DNA from: Promicromonospora sp. AC04
GTDB taxonomy: Bacteria > Actinomycetota > Actinomycetes > Actinomycetales > Cellulomonadaceae
Assembly: GCF_003058225.1 (NCBI RefSeq)
Contig: NZ_QBUG01000005.1
Span: 1 to 64,000 of the forward strand
DNA length: 64,000 nt
Direction of reading: 5' to 3'
The notes under the pieces were generated by a model. It was given only the letters and a program-made list of their open reading frames with translations. It made no database searches and was not told the DNA's origin. A program made the position numbers and the translations under genes. Positions 18,751 through 27,742 of the stretch are shown piece by piece; within the stretch, counting starts at the first letter, position 1, and every line of letters begins with the position of its first letter.

Positions 18751-19464
18751 GTGTCCGCCACAGCCAGGAAGTCCAGCCAGACCCGTAAGACCCTGCAGCT
18801 CGTCCTGATCGCCGTCGCGGCGCTCGTGCTCGCCGGCAACTTCATCGTCAAGTCCCTGGGGGACGACGTCGCCCCCGCCGAGGGCGCCGAGGGCTCGGCC
18901 CTCGCGACGCTGGACACGCTCACGGTGCAGGACTCCGCCACCGAGGACGGCTACGACCGCGAGGCCGACTTCGGCAGTGCCTGGCAGGACGCCGACGACA
19001 ACGGCTGCGACACCCGCAACGACATCCTCCAGCGCGACCTCGAGGACATCGTGCTGACCGAAGGCGACACGTGCGAGGTCGCGTCCGGCACGCTCGACGA
19101 CCCGTACACGGGCGAGACCATCAACTTCGAGCGCGGCGAGAACTCCGGCGACGTGCAGATCGACCACGTGATCGCCCTGATGAACGCCTGGACCACCGGC
19201 GCGGCGGACTGGGACGAGGACAAGCGCGTCCAGTTCGCGAACGACCCGCTGAACCTCATCGCCTCCGACGGCCCCGCCAACATGGGCAAGGGCGCGAAGG
19301 ATGCCGCCGAGTGGCTGCCCGAGAACCAGGCGTTCCGCTGCGAGTACGTCGCCCGCCAGATCGCGGTGAAGGCCACGTACGAGCTGTGGGTCACGCCCGC
19401 CGAGCACGACGCCATGGAGGACGTCCTGACAAGCTGCCCGGCGGAACCCCTCCCTACCTCCTGA
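18751..19464 (+). CDS. Secreted or membrane-anchored HNH nuclease-like protein (DUF1524 / GmrSD C-terminal type)
   Basis: The product is 237 residues from GTG 18751, chosen because GAGGGGG lies just upstream; ATG 18739 is an in-frame alternative without such a site. An N-terminal basic stretch and one hydrophobic segment (LQLVLIAVAALVLAGNFIV) act as signal or anchor. The conserved core is VQIDHVIALMNAW...NDPLNLIASDGPANMGKGAKD, a His-Asn-His-type nuclease motif shared with DUF1524 proteins. Cys residues (NGCDTRND, GDTCEV, FRCEYV, TSCPAE) suggest disulfides outside the cell. It is probably an extracellular nuclease for nucleic acid uptake or nutrition. Confidence 0.85.
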   Translation: MSATARKSSQTRKTLQLVLIAVAALVLAGNFIVKSLGDDVAPAEGAEGSALATLDTLTVQDSATEDGYDREADFGSAWQDADDNGCDTRNDILQRDLEDIVLTEGDTCEVASGTLDDPYTGETINFERGENSGDVQIDHVIALMNAWTTGAADWDEDKRVQFANDPLNLIASDGPANMGKGAKDAAEWLPENQAFRCEYVARQIAVKATYELWVTPAEHDAMEDVLTSCPAEPLPTS

Positions 19465-19480
19465 GCCCCTCACCGCCCCA

Positions 19481-19526
19481 CCCCCGGCCCCCGGCCCCCG
19501 GCCCCCGGCCCCCGGCCCCCGGCCCC
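19481..19526. repeat. 7-bp CCCCCGG tandem repeat
   Basis: Six units of CCCCCGG plus a partial unit run 17 bp after the HNH gene stop. The 7-bp period and C5 runs make this a likely slippage-prone, secondary-structure-forming tract. Confidence 0.9.
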
Positions 19527-19530
19527 ATCC

Positions 19531-19630
19531 TGACCGGCTCATGCTGACTGGCCCATACTGATCCGGCTCATACTGATCCGGCTCATGCTGACCGGTTCAC
19601 GCTGACCGGTTCACGCTGACCGGCACATGC
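19531..19630. repeat. 14-15-bp tandem repeat, seven units
   Basis: Seven degenerate units based on TGAccGGctCAtgC (14-15 bp each) run directly into the palindromic element at 19630. With the heptad repeat before it, the whole 447-bp gap between the HNH gene and the gene at 19912 is filled by repeats. No coding potential is convincing here, and the remaining 19709-19911 stretch shows nothing I can assign. Confidence 0.8.
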
Positions 19631-19708
19631 TGACTGAGGTTCAGCAGGCGCTGGACGACCACATTCGGGCCGGAGGTGGTCGCCTGCCGCCTGCTGAATC
19701 TCGGTCAG
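19630..19708. repeat. Long palindromic repeat element, copy 1
   Basis: An approximately 79-bp imperfect inverted repeat. The outer arms contain TTCAGCAGGCG and CGCCTGCTGAA, and the inner arms contain GACGACCAC and GGTGGTCGCC around TTCGGGCCGGA. The copy at 20939-21017 shares its outer arms and centre. The pair flanks the gene 19912-20925. Confidence 0.85.
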
Positions 19709-19911
19709 CGCCGAGTGCCCCGCCGGCACGGCAGCTTGGCGCATCGTCAGCCCTGTGCCGTCGCCCGCGCGATTGCCCGACGGCGGCCGCAGCCCCTCTC
19801 CCCGGGAAGTCGCCGCCGCGAGCGCGACCACAGCCCGACATCTGGCTCTGTTGTGCACAGCCGCCGCACAGCGGTGGCCGAGTGCGGGTGCAACGCTGGT
19901 CTGATCGGGAC

Positions 19912-20925
19912 ATGCACCGGCTGAACACCGTCCCGCAGGCCATACATGACCTGGCCGCCCGCCAGGAGGGCCTCGTCGCGGTCCGGCAGTGCTATGCGGC
20001 GGGTGTCGACCGGCGCCGGATCGGCAGGCTCGTCGAGCACGGCGTCTGGCGCCGGGAGGGAACTCGCCTCATCGACACCGATCCCACTCCACCGGCCACG
20101 AGACGGCGGGAGGACTACTTCGACCACATCCGGCGCCGGGCCGCTGTCAAAGGCCTGCTCGTCTTCCCGGGATCGGGGGCGGTCGGGGCTGCCGCGCTCG
20201 CCCTCCATGGCGTGTCCGGCCTCCCGCGCCACATCGATCCGGAGGTCTCGTTTCCTCGGGGCGTGCACCGCAAGGGACATGACGGGGTGATCGTGCGGCA
20301 GTACGGAAACTTCCGGACGCAGCAATACCGCGGATGGCGCATCGCACAGATCGAGCACGCCCTCGCCCAGGGGCTGCCTGGCCTGACCAGGGACGAAGGC
20401 GTCGCCGCCCTCAGCAGCACGCTGCACACGGGACAGATCAGCCACGACGGACTCGCCACGGTCAGGCACCTGCTCCGGTGGCGCAGGGGATCCAGTCAAG
20501 TCCTTGGCTGGACCGACCTCGCGAGCCGCCACGACGAGTCCCCCGCCGAAAGCTCCGCCCGGCTCTCCTGCATCGACAACGCCGTGCCACCTGACCGGTG
20601 CCAGGCCGAGTTCTGGAAGGACGGCAAGTTCCTCGCCCGGTGCGACTTCGCGTGGCTCCTGCCCGACGGCCGGTGGCTCGTCGTGGAGATCGACGGCGTT
20701 GGCCCACACTCCACCCCCGAGGCACTGGTCAGGGACGCGCCGCGGCAGAACGCACTGCTGGCGACCGGGAGGATCGTGATGCTGCGCTTCAAGCCTGCCG
20801 ACAACGACCGGCCCGGAGGGATCGGGGCAGTGGTCGCCGCCAGGCTCCAGGCACTGGGCCGCCGGCCAACGTCGCCCGACCCCCCACCCGACGACGTCAG
20901 CCCCAACGGTCCGGTAACCCTCTGA
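19912..20925 (+). CDS. AbiEi-like winged-helix/DUF559-type protein
   Basis: The product is 337 residues from ATG 19912. The N-terminus (QAIHDLAARQEGLVAVRQC, then GVDRRRIGRLVEHGVWRREG) matches the winged-helix module of AbiEi-type antitoxins. The C-terminus has a Vsr/DUF559-like nuclease fold pattern (FLARCDFAWLLPDGRWLVVEIDG, RQNALLATGRIVMLRF) with an ExD-type pair in VVEIDG. Such proteins are common orphan genes in Micrococcales; no AbiEii toxin partner is adjacent. It stands alone between the two palindromic repeats. Codon use matches the backbone. Confidence 0.8.
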   Translation: MHRLNTVPQAIHDLAARQEGLVAVRQCYAAGVDRRRIGRLVEHGVWRREGTRLIDTDPTPPATRRREDYFDHIRRRAAVKGLLVFPGSGAVGAAALALHGVSGLPRHIDPEVSFPRGVHRKGHDGVIVRQYGNFRTQQYRGWRIAQIEHALAQGLPGLTRDEGVAALSSTLHTGQISHDGLATVRHLLRWRRGSSQVLGWTDLASRHDESPAESSARLSCIDNAVPPDRCQAEFWKDGKFLARCDFAWLLPDGRWLVVEIDGVGPHSTPEALVRDAPRQNALLATGRIVMLRFKPADNDRPGGIGAVVAARLQALGRRPTSPDPPPDDVSPNGPVTL

Positions 20926-20938
20926 CCCACGCCCGCTG

Positions 20939-21017
20939 CTGAGCCAGATTCAGCAGGCGGAAGACGACCACATCCGGGCCGGAGACGGTCGTATTCAGCC
21001 TGCTGAATCTCAGCCAG
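20939..21017. repeat. Long palindromic repeat element, copy 2
   Basis: Outer arms CTGAGCCAGATTCAGCAGGC and GCCTGCTGAATCTCAGCCAG are almost perfect complements. Inner arms ACGACC/GGTCGT and TCCGG/CCGGA stack inside them. The element can form one extended hairpin or cruciform. It may also terminate transcription of the preceding gene, whose stop is 14 bp upstream. Confidence 0.85.
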
Positions 21018-21098
21018 TAGGTGTGGGGCGGGGCCGGGCGGGCCGGGGGTTGCGCGCGGGTCCGGGGTGGGCGGCGGTGGAGGCTTAGGCTTGCGGGC

Positions 21099-21815
21099 AT
21101 GGACATCCGCCACCTCACCGGGCACGTCGAGTACCACGAGGGCTGGGACCTGCAGCGACGCACCCACGAGGGCGTCCGTGCCGAGGAGCTGGCCGACACG
21201 GTCTTCTTCCTCGAGCACGCGTCCGTCTACACGGCGGGCGCTCGCACGCACCGCGACGAGTACCCGACCGACGGCACCGTGGTCATCAAGGTCGACCGCG
21301 GCGGCAAGATCACCTGGCACGGGCCGGGGCAGATCGTGGCCTACCCGATCGTCAAGCTGGCCAAGCCGTTCGACGTCGTCGAGTACGTCCGCACGCTGGA
21401 GCAGGCGGTGATGGACGTGTGCGCCGCCGTCGGCGTCGAGACCATGCGGGTCGAGGGCCGCTCCGGCGTCTGGGTCGCCGCCGACTCCCCCGACGTGCCG
21501 AACCCGCGGCTCGAACGCAAGGTGTGCGCCATCGGGGCGCGGGTCGCCAAGGGTGTGACCATGCACGGCCTGGCCCTGAACTGCGACGCCGACCTGGCCG
21601 CGTTCGACCACATCGTCCCGTGCGGCATCCCCGCCGAGGACGCCGACGTGACGTCGCTGACCGCCGAGCTCGGCCGGCAGGTCACGGTCGACGAGGTCCG
21701 GCCCCTGCTGGAGGCGGCCCTGATCGAGCGCCTCGCGCCGCTGCTCGCCCGGGAGGGCGCGCCGTCCGGCACACCGGCCCGAACGCCGTCCGAAACCGTC
21801 GCCGCGACAGCCTGA
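21099..21815 (+). CDS. lipB: Lipoyl(octanoyl) transferase
   Basis: The 238-residue enzyme transfers octanoate from acyl-carrier protein to lipoyl domains of E2 and GcvH. Family blocks are visible: [33 protein letters not shown], the catalytic Lys in [11 protein letters not shown], and the catalytic Cys in [14 protein letters not shown]. The start is ATG 21099. A repeat-rich 151-bp gap separates it from lipA, with CTGACCAAC-type repeats just after its stop. Together with lipA it supplies the cofactor to the nearby sucB product. Confidence 0.95.
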   Translation: MDIRHLTGHVEYHEGWDLQRRTHEGVRAEELADTVFFLEHASVYTAGARTHRDEYPTDGTVVIKVDRGGKITWHGPGQIVAYPIVKLAKPFDVVEYVRTLEQAVMDVCAAVGVETMRVEGRSGVWVAADSPDVPNPRLERKVCAIGARVAKGVTMHGLALNCDADLAAFDHIVPCGIPAEDADVTSLTAELGRQVTVDEVRPLLEAALIERLAPLLAREGAPSGTPARTPSETVAATA

Positions 21816-21966
21816 CCAACAGCCTGACCAACCGCTTGACCAACAACGCGACGAACCATGCGCCGAGCCGCGTGACGAACGCCACGTGCCGCCGCCGGGA
21901 CGGCCGCGCAAGCGCGGGCGCCCGAGGCTTAGGCTGGGCGAACCCGCTGACCTGGGAGGGATCTGC

Positions 21967-22968
21967 GTGACCATCGCACCTGAAGGCCGACGCATGTTGC
22001 GCATCGAAGCGCGCAACTCGGCCACGCCCATCGAGAAGAAGCCCGAGTGGATCAAGACCCGGGCCGTGATGGGACCCGAGTACCGCGACATGAAATCGCT
22101 CGTCAAGGGCGAGGGCCTGCACACGGTGTGCGAGGAGGCCGGCTGTCCCAACATCTTCGAGTGCTGGGAGGACCGCGAGGCCACCTTCCTCATCGGTGGT
22201 GACCAGTGCACGCGCCGCTGCGACTTCTGCCAGATCGACACGGGCAAGCCCGCCGACTTCGACAAGGACGAGCCGCGCCGCGTCGCCGAGTCCGTCCGCA
22301 CCATGGGCCTGAAGTACTCGACCGTCACGGGCGTCGCCCGCGACGACCTGGCCGACGGCGGCGCCTGGCTCTACGCGGAGACCGTCCGCCAGATCCACGC
22401 GCTCAACCCCGGCACCGGCGTCGAGCTGCTGATCCCGGACTTCAACGCCATCCCCGAGCTGCTGGACGCCGTCAACGAGTCCCGCCCCGAGGTGCTCGCG
22501 CACAACGTCGAGACCGTGCCGCGGATCTTCAAGCAGATCCGGCCGGCGTTCACCTACGAGCGGTCGCTCTCGGTCATCACCCGGGCCCGCGACGCCGGCC
22601 TGGTCACCAAGTCGAACCTGATCCTCGGCATGGGCGAGACGGTCGACGAGGTCAAGCAGGCGCTGCAGGACCTGCACGACGCCGGTTGCGACATCATCAC
22701 GATCACCCAGTACCTGCGCCCGTCGCTGCGCCACCACCCGGTGGACCGCTGGGTGCGGCCCGAGGAGTTCGTGGAGCTGTCCGAGACGGCGGAGGAGATC
22801 GGCTTCCTCGGCGTCATGGCGGGGCCGCTGGTGCGTTCCTCGTACCGCGCGGGCCGGCTGTGGGGCCAGGCGATGACCAAGCACGGCCGGGCGATCCCCG
22901 AGGCGCTCTCGCACCTCGCGCAGCCCACCACCTCCCGTCAGGAGGCGGCGAGCCTGCTGGCGCGCTGA
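21967..22968 (+). CDS. lipA: Lipoyl synthase
   Basis: The 333-residue radical SAM enzyme inserts two sulfurs into octanoyl groups. Start is GTG 21967 behind GGGAGGG. The auxiliary cluster motif is [12 protein letters not shown], and the radical SAM cluster is [22 protein letters not shown] and the closing [11 protein letters not shown] are also typical. It is downstream of lipB and upstream of the DUF4191 gene, a conserved actinobacterial order. Confidence 0.97.
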   Translation: MTIAPEGRRMLRIEARNSATPIEKKPEWIKTRAVMGPEYRDMKSLVKGEGLHTVCEEAGCPNIFECWEDREATFLIGGDQCTRRCDFCQIDTGKPADFDKDEPRRVAESVRTMGLKYSTVTGVARDDLADGGAWLYAETVRQIHALNPGTGVELLIPDFNAIPELLDAVNESRPEVLAHNVETVPRIFKQIRPAFTYERSLSVITRARDAGLVTKSNLILGMGETVDEVKQALQDLHDAGCDIITITQYLRPSLRHHPVDRWVRPEEFVELSETAEEIGFLGVMAGPLVRSSYRAGRLWGQAMTKHGRAIPEALSHLAQPTTSRQEAASLLAR

Positions 22969-23010
22969 CCCGGCACGCCGAACCCTCGCAGCGCACTAGA
23001 ATCGATGACC

Positions 23011-23748
23011 ATGGCCCGAACCTCGTCCGGAGGCGAAGCGCGCGACGACGCGTCCGTCACCAAGCAGAAGAAGCCCAAGAAGCGCCGCTGGTATCACCAG
23101 CTGTGGGACGTCTACCAGATGACCCGCAAGCAGAACCCGCTCGTCACCTGGTGGATGCTCGCCTCGTTCCTCGGCGTGGTGGCGGTCGCGCTGCTCATCG
23201 GCGTCCTGGCGGGCCCCTGGGTCTACGCGCTGGTGATCGGTGTGCCGTTCGGCGTGCTCGCTGCGATGTTCGTGCTGTCGCGCAGCGCGGAGAAGGCCGC
23301 CTACACGCAGATCGCCGGCCAGCCCGGTGCGGCCCGTGCCGCGCTCGGCACCGTCCGCGGTGGCTGGACGTTCGAGGACGAGCCGGTCGCCGTCGACGCG
23401 CGCAACCAGGACTTCGTGTTCCGGGGCGTCGGCCGGGCCGGTGTGGTGCTCGTCTCCGAGGGCCCGTCGCACCGCGTGACGCGCCTGCTCGACCAGGAGC
23501 GCAAGAAGGTCAGCCGCATCCTGTCCAACGTGCCGGTCACGCTGATCCAGTGCGGCGACGGCGAGGGGCAGGTGCCGCTGACGAAGGTGGCACGCGCCGT
23601 CACCAGGCTCAAGTCGACCCTGACCCGGGCCGAGGTGGCCGAGATCAGCAAGCGCCTCAAGGCCATCGGCGGCATGAAGCTCCCGATCCCGAAGGGCATC
23701 GACCCGAACCGCGCCCGCCCCGACCGCAAGGGCATGCGCGGCCGCTGA
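23011..23748 (+). CDS. DUF4191 membrane protein
   Basis: The product is 245 residues if started at ATG 23011; ATG 23005 adds two residues. A basic N-terminus (KQKKPKKRRWYHQLWDVYQM) precedes two transmembrane segments (WWMLASFLGVVAVALLIGVLAG, VYALVIGVPFGVLAAMFVLS). A cytoplasmic domain with GQPGAARAALGTVRGGW and KGMRGR follows. DUF4191 proteins lie between lipA and glnA throughout Actinobacteria; function unknown. The RDD-family gene often found between this gene and glnA is not present here. Confidence 0.88.
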   Translation: MARTSSGGEARDDASVTKQKKPKKRRWYHQLWDVYQMTRKQNPLVTWWMLASFLGVVAVALLIGVLAGPWVYALVIGVPFGVLAAMFVLSRSAEKAAYTQIAGQPGAARAALGTVRGGWTFEDEPVAVDARNQDFVFRGVGRAGVVLVSEGPSHRVTRLLDQERKKVSRILSNVPVTLIQCGDGEGQVPLTKVARAVTRLKSTLTRAEVAEISKRLKAIGGMKLPIPKGIDPNRARPDRKGMRGR

Positions 23749-23805
23749 CCGGCCACGACCGCCGTCCGGCCACGACCGCCGTCCGGCCGCCAACCGCCGT
23801 CCGGC
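23749..23805. repeat. 17-bp tandem repeat, three units
   Basis: Two exact units of CCGGCCACGACCGCCGT and a diverged 18-bp third unit follow immediately after the DUF4191 stop codon. The array is non-coding and precedes the terminator at 23829. Confidence 0.8.
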
Positions 23806-23828
23806 AGCGGCCGGATGGCCCTGGCAGA

Positions 23829-23858
23829 GGGCGCCTTCCGCACGGAAGGCGCCCTTTT
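23829..23858 (+). terminator. Rho-independent terminator after DUF4191 gene
   Basis: A perfect 11-bp stem (GGGCGCCTTCC/GGAAGGCGCCC) with loop GCAC is followed directly by TTTT. It isolates the lip operon from glnA transcription. Confidence 0.9.
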
Positions 23859-23964
23859 GCCTGCCTTTCATCCGTCCGATGGACGGACGCCGCCAGGCCA
23901 CGCCATGTGAGTTCTGGCACGCTGGGGTCGGCTGTCGGAGCCACCACCAGCGCATCTCGCCCCG

Positions 23965-24023
23965 GTTACACGGGCGAGAGGCGCGAGAAACAATCCGGCA
24001 ACAATCAGTAACCCGAGAGAAAC
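23965..24023 (+). promoter_or_regulatory. GlnR-type boxes upstream of glnA
   Basis: GTTAC (23965), GAGAG (23976), GAAAC (23987) and GCAAC (23998) are spaced exactly 11 bp apart. A full box GTAAC-n6-GAAAC follows at 24008-24023. This matches the actinobacterial GlnR consensus (gTnAc-n6-GaAAc repeats). The sites lie about 100-160 bp before glnA and imply nitrogen-dependent control. The rest of the 23859-24126 gap is leader and promoter with no gene. Confidence 0.75.
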
Positions 24024-24126
24024 CACCGGCCCATAGGTTCGTGGCGATCCGCGTGCAACCCTGCCCAGCCCATTCGGCACAGTGCGACGGACTCCCCTGG
24101 ACTTATCGAGCGAGCAAGGAGCGCAG

Positions 24127-25551
24127 ATGTTCAACAACGCCGAGGAGGCGATCGCCTTCACCCGCAACGAGGGGGTGGAGTTCGTCGACGTCCGGTTCAT
24201 CGACCTGCCGGGTGTCACTCAGCACTTCAACATCCCGGTCGAGCAGTTCGACGAGGACGCCTTCAGCGAGGGCCTCATGTTCGACGGCTCGTCCATCCGC
24301 GGGTTCCAGGCGATCCACGAGTCCGACATGAAGCTCGTGCCGGACATTGCGACGGCGTTCATCGACCCGTTCCGCAAGGCCAAGACGCTGATCGTGAACT
24401 TCTCGATCGTGGACCCGTTCACGAACGAGCCCTACGCCCGCGACCCGCGCAACATCGCGGCCAAGGCCGAGGCCTACCTGAAGTCCACCGGCATCGCCGA
24501 CACCGTGTTCTTCGGTGCCGAGGCCGAGTTCTACGTGTTCGACGACGTGCGCTTCAAGACGTCCGCGAACGAGAGCTTCTACTCCATCGACTCCGTCGAG
24601 GCCGCGTGGAACACGGGCCGCGAGGAGGAGGGTGGCAACCTCGGGTACAAGACCCGCTACAAGGGCGGCTACTTCCCCACCTCGCCGAGCGACCGCTTCG
24701 CGGACCTGCGCGACGACATGGTCAAGACCCTCGGCCAGGTCGGTCTCTCCGTCGAGCGCGCGCACCACGAGGTGGGCACCGCCGGCCAGCAGGAGATCAA
24801 CTACCGGTTCAACAGCCTGCTGCACGCCGCCGACGACCTGATGAAGTTCAAGTACGTCATCAAGAACGTCGCGTTCGACGCCGGCAAGTCGGCCACGTTC
24901 ATGCCGAAGCCGATCTTCGGCGACAACGGCTCGGGCATGCACTCGCACCAGTCCCTCTGGAAGAACGGCGAGCCGCTGTTCTACGACGAGAAGGGCTACG
25001 GCGGCCTGTCCGACATCGCCCGCTGGTACATCGGCGGCATCCTGAAGCACGCGCCGTCCCTGCTCGCCTTCACCAACCCGTCGGTGAACTCGTACCACCG
25101 CCTGGTGCCCGGCTTCGAGGCTCCCGTGAACCTCGTCTACTCGGCCCGTAACCGTTCCGCCTCGATCCGTATCCCGATCACGGGTACGTCGCCGAAGGCG
25201 AAGCGCATCGAGTTCCGCGCGCCCGACCCGTCGTCGAACCCGTACCTGGCGTTCTCGGCGATGCTGATGGCCGGCCTCGACGGCATCAAGAACCGCATCG
25301 AGCCGCCGGCCCCGGTCGACAAGGACCTGTACGAGCTGCCGCCGGAGGAGCACGAGCAGATCGCGCAGGTGCCGACCTCGCTCCCGGGCGTGCTCGACGC
25401 GCTCGAGGCCGACCACGAGTTCCTCACCGCCGGTGACGTGTTCACCGAGGACCTGATCGAGACCTGGATCGCCTACAAGCGCGAGAACGAGATCGACCCG
25501 ATCCGCCTGCGGCCGCACCCGCACGAGTTCGAGCTCTACTACGACATCTAA
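24127..25551 (+). CDS. glnA: Glutamine synthetase type I
   Basis: The 474-residue enzyme makes glutamine from glutamate, ammonia and ATP as a dodecamer. Start is ATG 24127 behind AAGGAG. Family blocks are FDGSSIRGF, the metal and substrate region [20 protein letters not shown], the ATP loop [16 protein letters not shown], the Glu flap [13 protein letters not shown], and RSASIRIP. The adenylylation region [10 protein letters not shown] marks a GS-I-beta enzyme regulated by GlnE. The last codons form the integration site of the mobile element. The stop codon overlaps the convergent integrase by 4 bp and the native terminator is now 25 kb away. Confidence 0.98.
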   Translation: MFNNAEEAIAFTRNEGVEFVDVRFIDLPGVTQHFNIPVEQFDEDAFSEGLMFDGSSIRGFQAIHESDMKLVPDIATAFIDPFRKAKTLIVNFSIVDPFTNEPYARDPRNIAAKAEAYLKSTGIADTVFFGAEAEFYVFDDVRFKTSANESFYSIDSVEAAWNTGREEEGGNLGYKTRYKGGYFPTSPSDRFADLRDDMVKTLGQVGLSVERAHHEVGTAGQQEINYRFNSLLHAADDLMKFKYVIKNVAFDAGKSATFMPKPIFGDNGSGMHSHQSLWKNGEPLFYDEKGYGGLSDIARWYIGGILKHAPSLLAFTNPSVNSYHRLVPGFEAPVNLVYSARNRSASIRIPITGTSPKAKRIEFRAPDPSSNPYLAFSAMLMAGLDGIKNRIEPPAPVDKDLYELPPEEHEQIAQVPTSLPGVLDALEADHEFLTAGDVFTEDLIETWIAYKRENEIDPIRLRPHPHEFELYYDI

Positions 25552-25556
25552 GCCTG
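25528..25556 (+). other. attL core in glnA 3' end
   Basis: TTCGAGCTCTACTACGACAT plus CTA gives a 23-bp core identical to 50792-50814. One mismatch (A versus G, changing the stop codon from TAA to TAG) and a further identical GCCTG follow. The core encodes the final FELYYDI-stop of glutamine synthetase. Confidence 0.92.
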
Positions 25557-26711
25557 ATCGGCTAGATTCCGGGCTTTCGGGGCCTTCTTTGACCCCTTAG
25601 TCCACGAAGAGTCCACGCGAGCCGCAAGCACCTTCCCGGTGGCAGTTCGCGTGGACTCTTCTGTGTCCGGCCACAGGTGCGCGTAGGTGTCGAGTGTCGT
25701 CTTCGCACTCGCGTGCCGGAGGCGTGCCTGGACCACCTTCACGTCCGAGCCCTCGGAGATGAGCAGCGAGGCGTAGTAGTGCCTCAGGTCGTGGAACCGG
25801 AACTCGTCCGGCAGTCCCTTGACTCCCTCCCCCTCGGCGTCCTTGTACGTCGCGGCCAACCGAGCAGCGCGCACCGCTCGCTGGATCTGCCAAGGGCCGA
25901 CCTGCTCCCCCGCTTCGTCGGCGATCATCCACGCTGACGCTGGGCGCCCAACCATCGAGGCCGACAGCACCTCGATGAGTTCGCGCGCTACCGGGATGGG
26001 CGTCTTGGACTCGTCGGTCTTCAAGTCCTCAGCCGGGTACTGGACGGCCTGATTGATGATCGCCCGCAGGAAGTCAACATCCGCGACACGAAGACCGCAT
26101 ACCTCGGCAACCCGCAGTCCGGCGAACGCGCCCAGGAGGATCGCGGGCCGCAAGTGCTCAGGCATCGCGTCGTGCAGCGCCCACATCTGGTCCGTGGTCG
26201 CGATGAACGCCCGCTGCTTGCCGGACGGCGGAGCAGTGCGCCGCGAGCATGGATTGACCGGCAGGATGCCGTCCAAGACCGCGTCGGTAAGGATCTGCGA
26301 GAGCCGTGCGTGAAGCGCATAAACGTAGGACGCCTCGGCACCGCCATCCGCCAGCGCGCCGGTCCACGCCTTCACGTCCGAGGGCTTCAAATTCCGCAGC
26401 TTGCGCCCGCCGAAGGTTTCCTTGATCTTCGCGACGTGCGTGCGCGCCTGCCTGACCGTAGACGGCTTCTTGACCGCGTAGCCTTCGAGCCAGCGGTCGC
26501 ACCACTGGCCGACCGTCATTCGCGCGTTCTTCGGGTCCGTCCACTTACCCGTCCGAAGCGCTGTCTTCTGCTCGTCGATCCAGTCCTCGCCGTCCTTCTT
26601 CCGGTCATGGTGGGTTGTGTGCTGCTTGGGAACGCCCTTGTGCCGCTCGCAGCCTTCACACGTGAAGACTGCTCGCCACCTTCCACTAGGTCGCTTCGTG
26701 ACCGATGCCAT
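25548..26711 (-). CDS. int: Tyrosine recombinase/integrase
   Basis: The 387-residue protein has an N-terminal arm-binding region containing a Cys pair ([11 protein letters not shown]), a SAM-like core-binding domain ([21 protein letters not shown]) and a C-terminal catalytic domain. Catalytic residues are recognisable: Arg in [14 protein letters not shown] near 200, HxxR in [12 protein letters not shown], His in [11 protein letters not shown] and Tyr in LDTYAHLWP. It catalyses integration into glnA. Its last residues (QA-stop) are encoded by the att core and its stop overlaps glnA. It starts inside the upstream regulator gene (26-bp overlap), so the two are co-expressed. Confidence 0.95.
   Translation of the reverse strand: MASVTKRPSGRWRAVFTCEGCERHKGVPKQHTTHHDRKKDGEDWIDEQKTALRTGKWTDPKNARMTVGQWCDRWLEGYAVKKPSTVRQARTHVAKIKETFGGRKLRNLKPSDVKAWTGALADGGAEASYVYALHARLSQILTDAVLDGILPVNPCSRRTAPPSGKQRAFIATTDQMWALHDAMPEHLRPAILLGAFAGLRVAEVCGLRVADVDFLRAIINQAVQYPAEDLKTDESKTPIPVARELIEVLSASMVGRPASAWMIADEAGEQVGPWQIQRAVRAARLAATYKDAEGEGVKGLPDEFRFHDLRHYYASLLISEGSDVKVVQARLRHASAKTTLDTYAHLWPDTEESTRTATGKVLAARVDSSWTKGSKKAPKARNLADQA
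25599..25676. repeat. Left-end arm-type repeats and inverted repeat
   Basis: Direct repeats of AGTCCAC occur at 25599 and 25610, 11 bp apart. A perfect 15-bp inverted repeat (GAAGAGTCCACGCGA at 25606-25620 and its complement at 25647-25661) surrounds the following 26 bp. TGTCCGGCCACAG at 25664-25676 recurs at the right end. All lie within the 3' coding part of int. They are likely integrase or excisionase arm sites. Confidence 0.7.
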
Positions 26712-27267
26712 CGGCGTCTCCTTCCGTAGAGTCCAGGTCGCCTCGGGTAAGGACTCGGGCTAGTTCCTCGGGTGTCAGGGATTCGAGGTTGAGCGGTGTG
26801 AGCTGCTCGCTGTCGAGGATCACTCGGGTCATGTGGATCAGCTTGTCGAGGGTGTGCTGATCGAGGGCTTGCGCTGCGGCTTGGGGGCGTTCCCAGCCGG
26901 GGACCTTCGCCGCTTCCTCGATGGCGGCCAGGAGTCCTCGTCGTTCGCGTTCGAACCCGATGAGCACTTTGATAGCACTGGCGGCGTGGAACGCGACCTG
27001 GCGTGCCCGGTAGCCGACCTCACGGCTCGCAGCGGCTTGTTCGGGTTCCTGGATGAGGTCTTCGAGGCGGACGTTCAGTTCGTCAGCGAGGTCGATCGCT
27101 TCGGCGAGTTTGAGTGGTCGTTCTCCTTTCTCGATGGCTGAGGCGGTGGCCTGGGACCACTTCCAGCCTCGGTTGCGCATGGCGCGGGCGAGGGCTTGCT
27201 GGCTGCGGACGCCGCGCCGGCTGGTGAGGTTCTTGCCGATGTGGATGTCTCGTTCGTCTGCTGACAC
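26686..27267 (-). CDS. XRE-family HTH regulator of the element
   Basis: The 193-residue product starts at GTG 27267 (VSADERDIH...), with GGAG just upstream; an in-frame GTG at 27303 is the alternative. The N-terminal Cro/CI-type HTH is seen in RSQQALARAMRNRGWKWSQ followed by ATASAIEKGERPLKLAEAI. The C-terminal half is helical and acidic with no known domain. It overlaps int by 26 bp and diverges from the HTH gene at 27361. Control of integration or excision is therefore the likely role, by analogy with phage and ICE repressors. Confidence 0.85.
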   Translation of the reverse strand: MSADERDIHIGKNLTSRRGVRSQQALARAMRNRGWKWSQATASAIEKGERPLKLAEAIDLADELNVRLEDLIQEPEQAAASREVGYRARQVAFHAASAIKVLIGFERERRGLLAAIEEAAKVPGWERPQAAAQALDQHTLDKLIHMTRVILDSEQLTPLNLESLTPEELARVLTRGDLDSTEGDADGIGHEAT

Positions 27268-27360
27268 ACTCCAACAGTATCGGCTATTCTTGTTGACGAC
27301 CACACGGAATCATGATGAAATTAATCTCCAAGCACCTGAAAACCGAGGAGGGTGGTCGTC

Positions 27361-27564
27361 GTGGAGTCTGATCCGTTGCTGCGCACCCGGGAGGTCTCTG
27401 ACCTGCTGGGCGTGCCCGAGAACACGCTGCGGTGGTGGCGATACATCGGGAAGGGCCCGGACTCGTTCCGGCTCGGCCCGCGCCGGGTGGTCTACCGGCG
27501 CTCGAAGGTGATGGCCTGGCTCGCGGCACAGGAGGCGGCCGGTGCCAAGCACACGATGGCCTGA
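27361..27564 (+). CDS. AlpA/MerR-type HTH protein, candidate excisionase
   Basis: The 67-residue protein starts at GTG 27361, 8 bp after GAGGAGGG. It has the layout of DNA-binding excisionase-family proteins: LLRTREVSDLLGVPENTLRWWR followed by FRLGPRRVVYRRSKVMAWL. Such small proteins serve as excisionase (Xis) or activator in actinobacterial integrative elements. It diverges from the XRE-int operon across about 95 AT-rich base pairs and is followed by a strong terminator. It could equally be a transcription factor for the relaxase gene downstream. Confidence 0.85.
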   Translation: MESDPLLRTREVSDLLGVPENTLRWWRYIGKGPDSFRLGPRRVVYRRSKVMAWLAAQEAAGAKHTMA

Positions 27565-27588
27565 CTCCTCTCGGGGTAGGCGGATGAA

Positions 27589-27620
27589 CGGGGCTCGGAC
27601 ACTTCGGTGTCCGAGCCCCG
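27589..27620 (+). terminator. Perfect 14-bp hairpin with TTCG tetraloop
   Basis: CGGGGCTCGGACAC and GTGTCCGAGCCCCG pair perfectly around TTCG and are followed by TTGTCGTT. It terminates transcription of the small HTH gene, separating it from the relaxase. Confidence 0.9.
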
Positions 27621-27742
27621 TTGTCGTTGGCGGCAACGCGATCGGCTTGCGTCAGCCGGTCTCGGCGCTGCGCCCTGCGACCACGGGGCGGGTCGTACTC
27701 CCGCTGCGGCGGGGGTCCCACCCCCGCGACTCATCCCACCCG

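Noticed and set aside
24103-25524. Long minus-strand open frame (473 codons) opposite glnA
   Set aside because: It is a frame shadow of the high-GC glnA coding strand; the translation is Arg/Val/Gly/Asp-rich low complexity with no motif, whereas glnA is unmistakable. The same applies to long antisense frames opposite pepA, lpdA, sucB, the P-type ATPase and the Hsp70 gene.
25528-25556. tRNA gene as the integration target
   Set aside because: The duplicated core encodes the end of glutamine synthetase and cannot fold into a tRNA arm. I saw no tRNA in the window.
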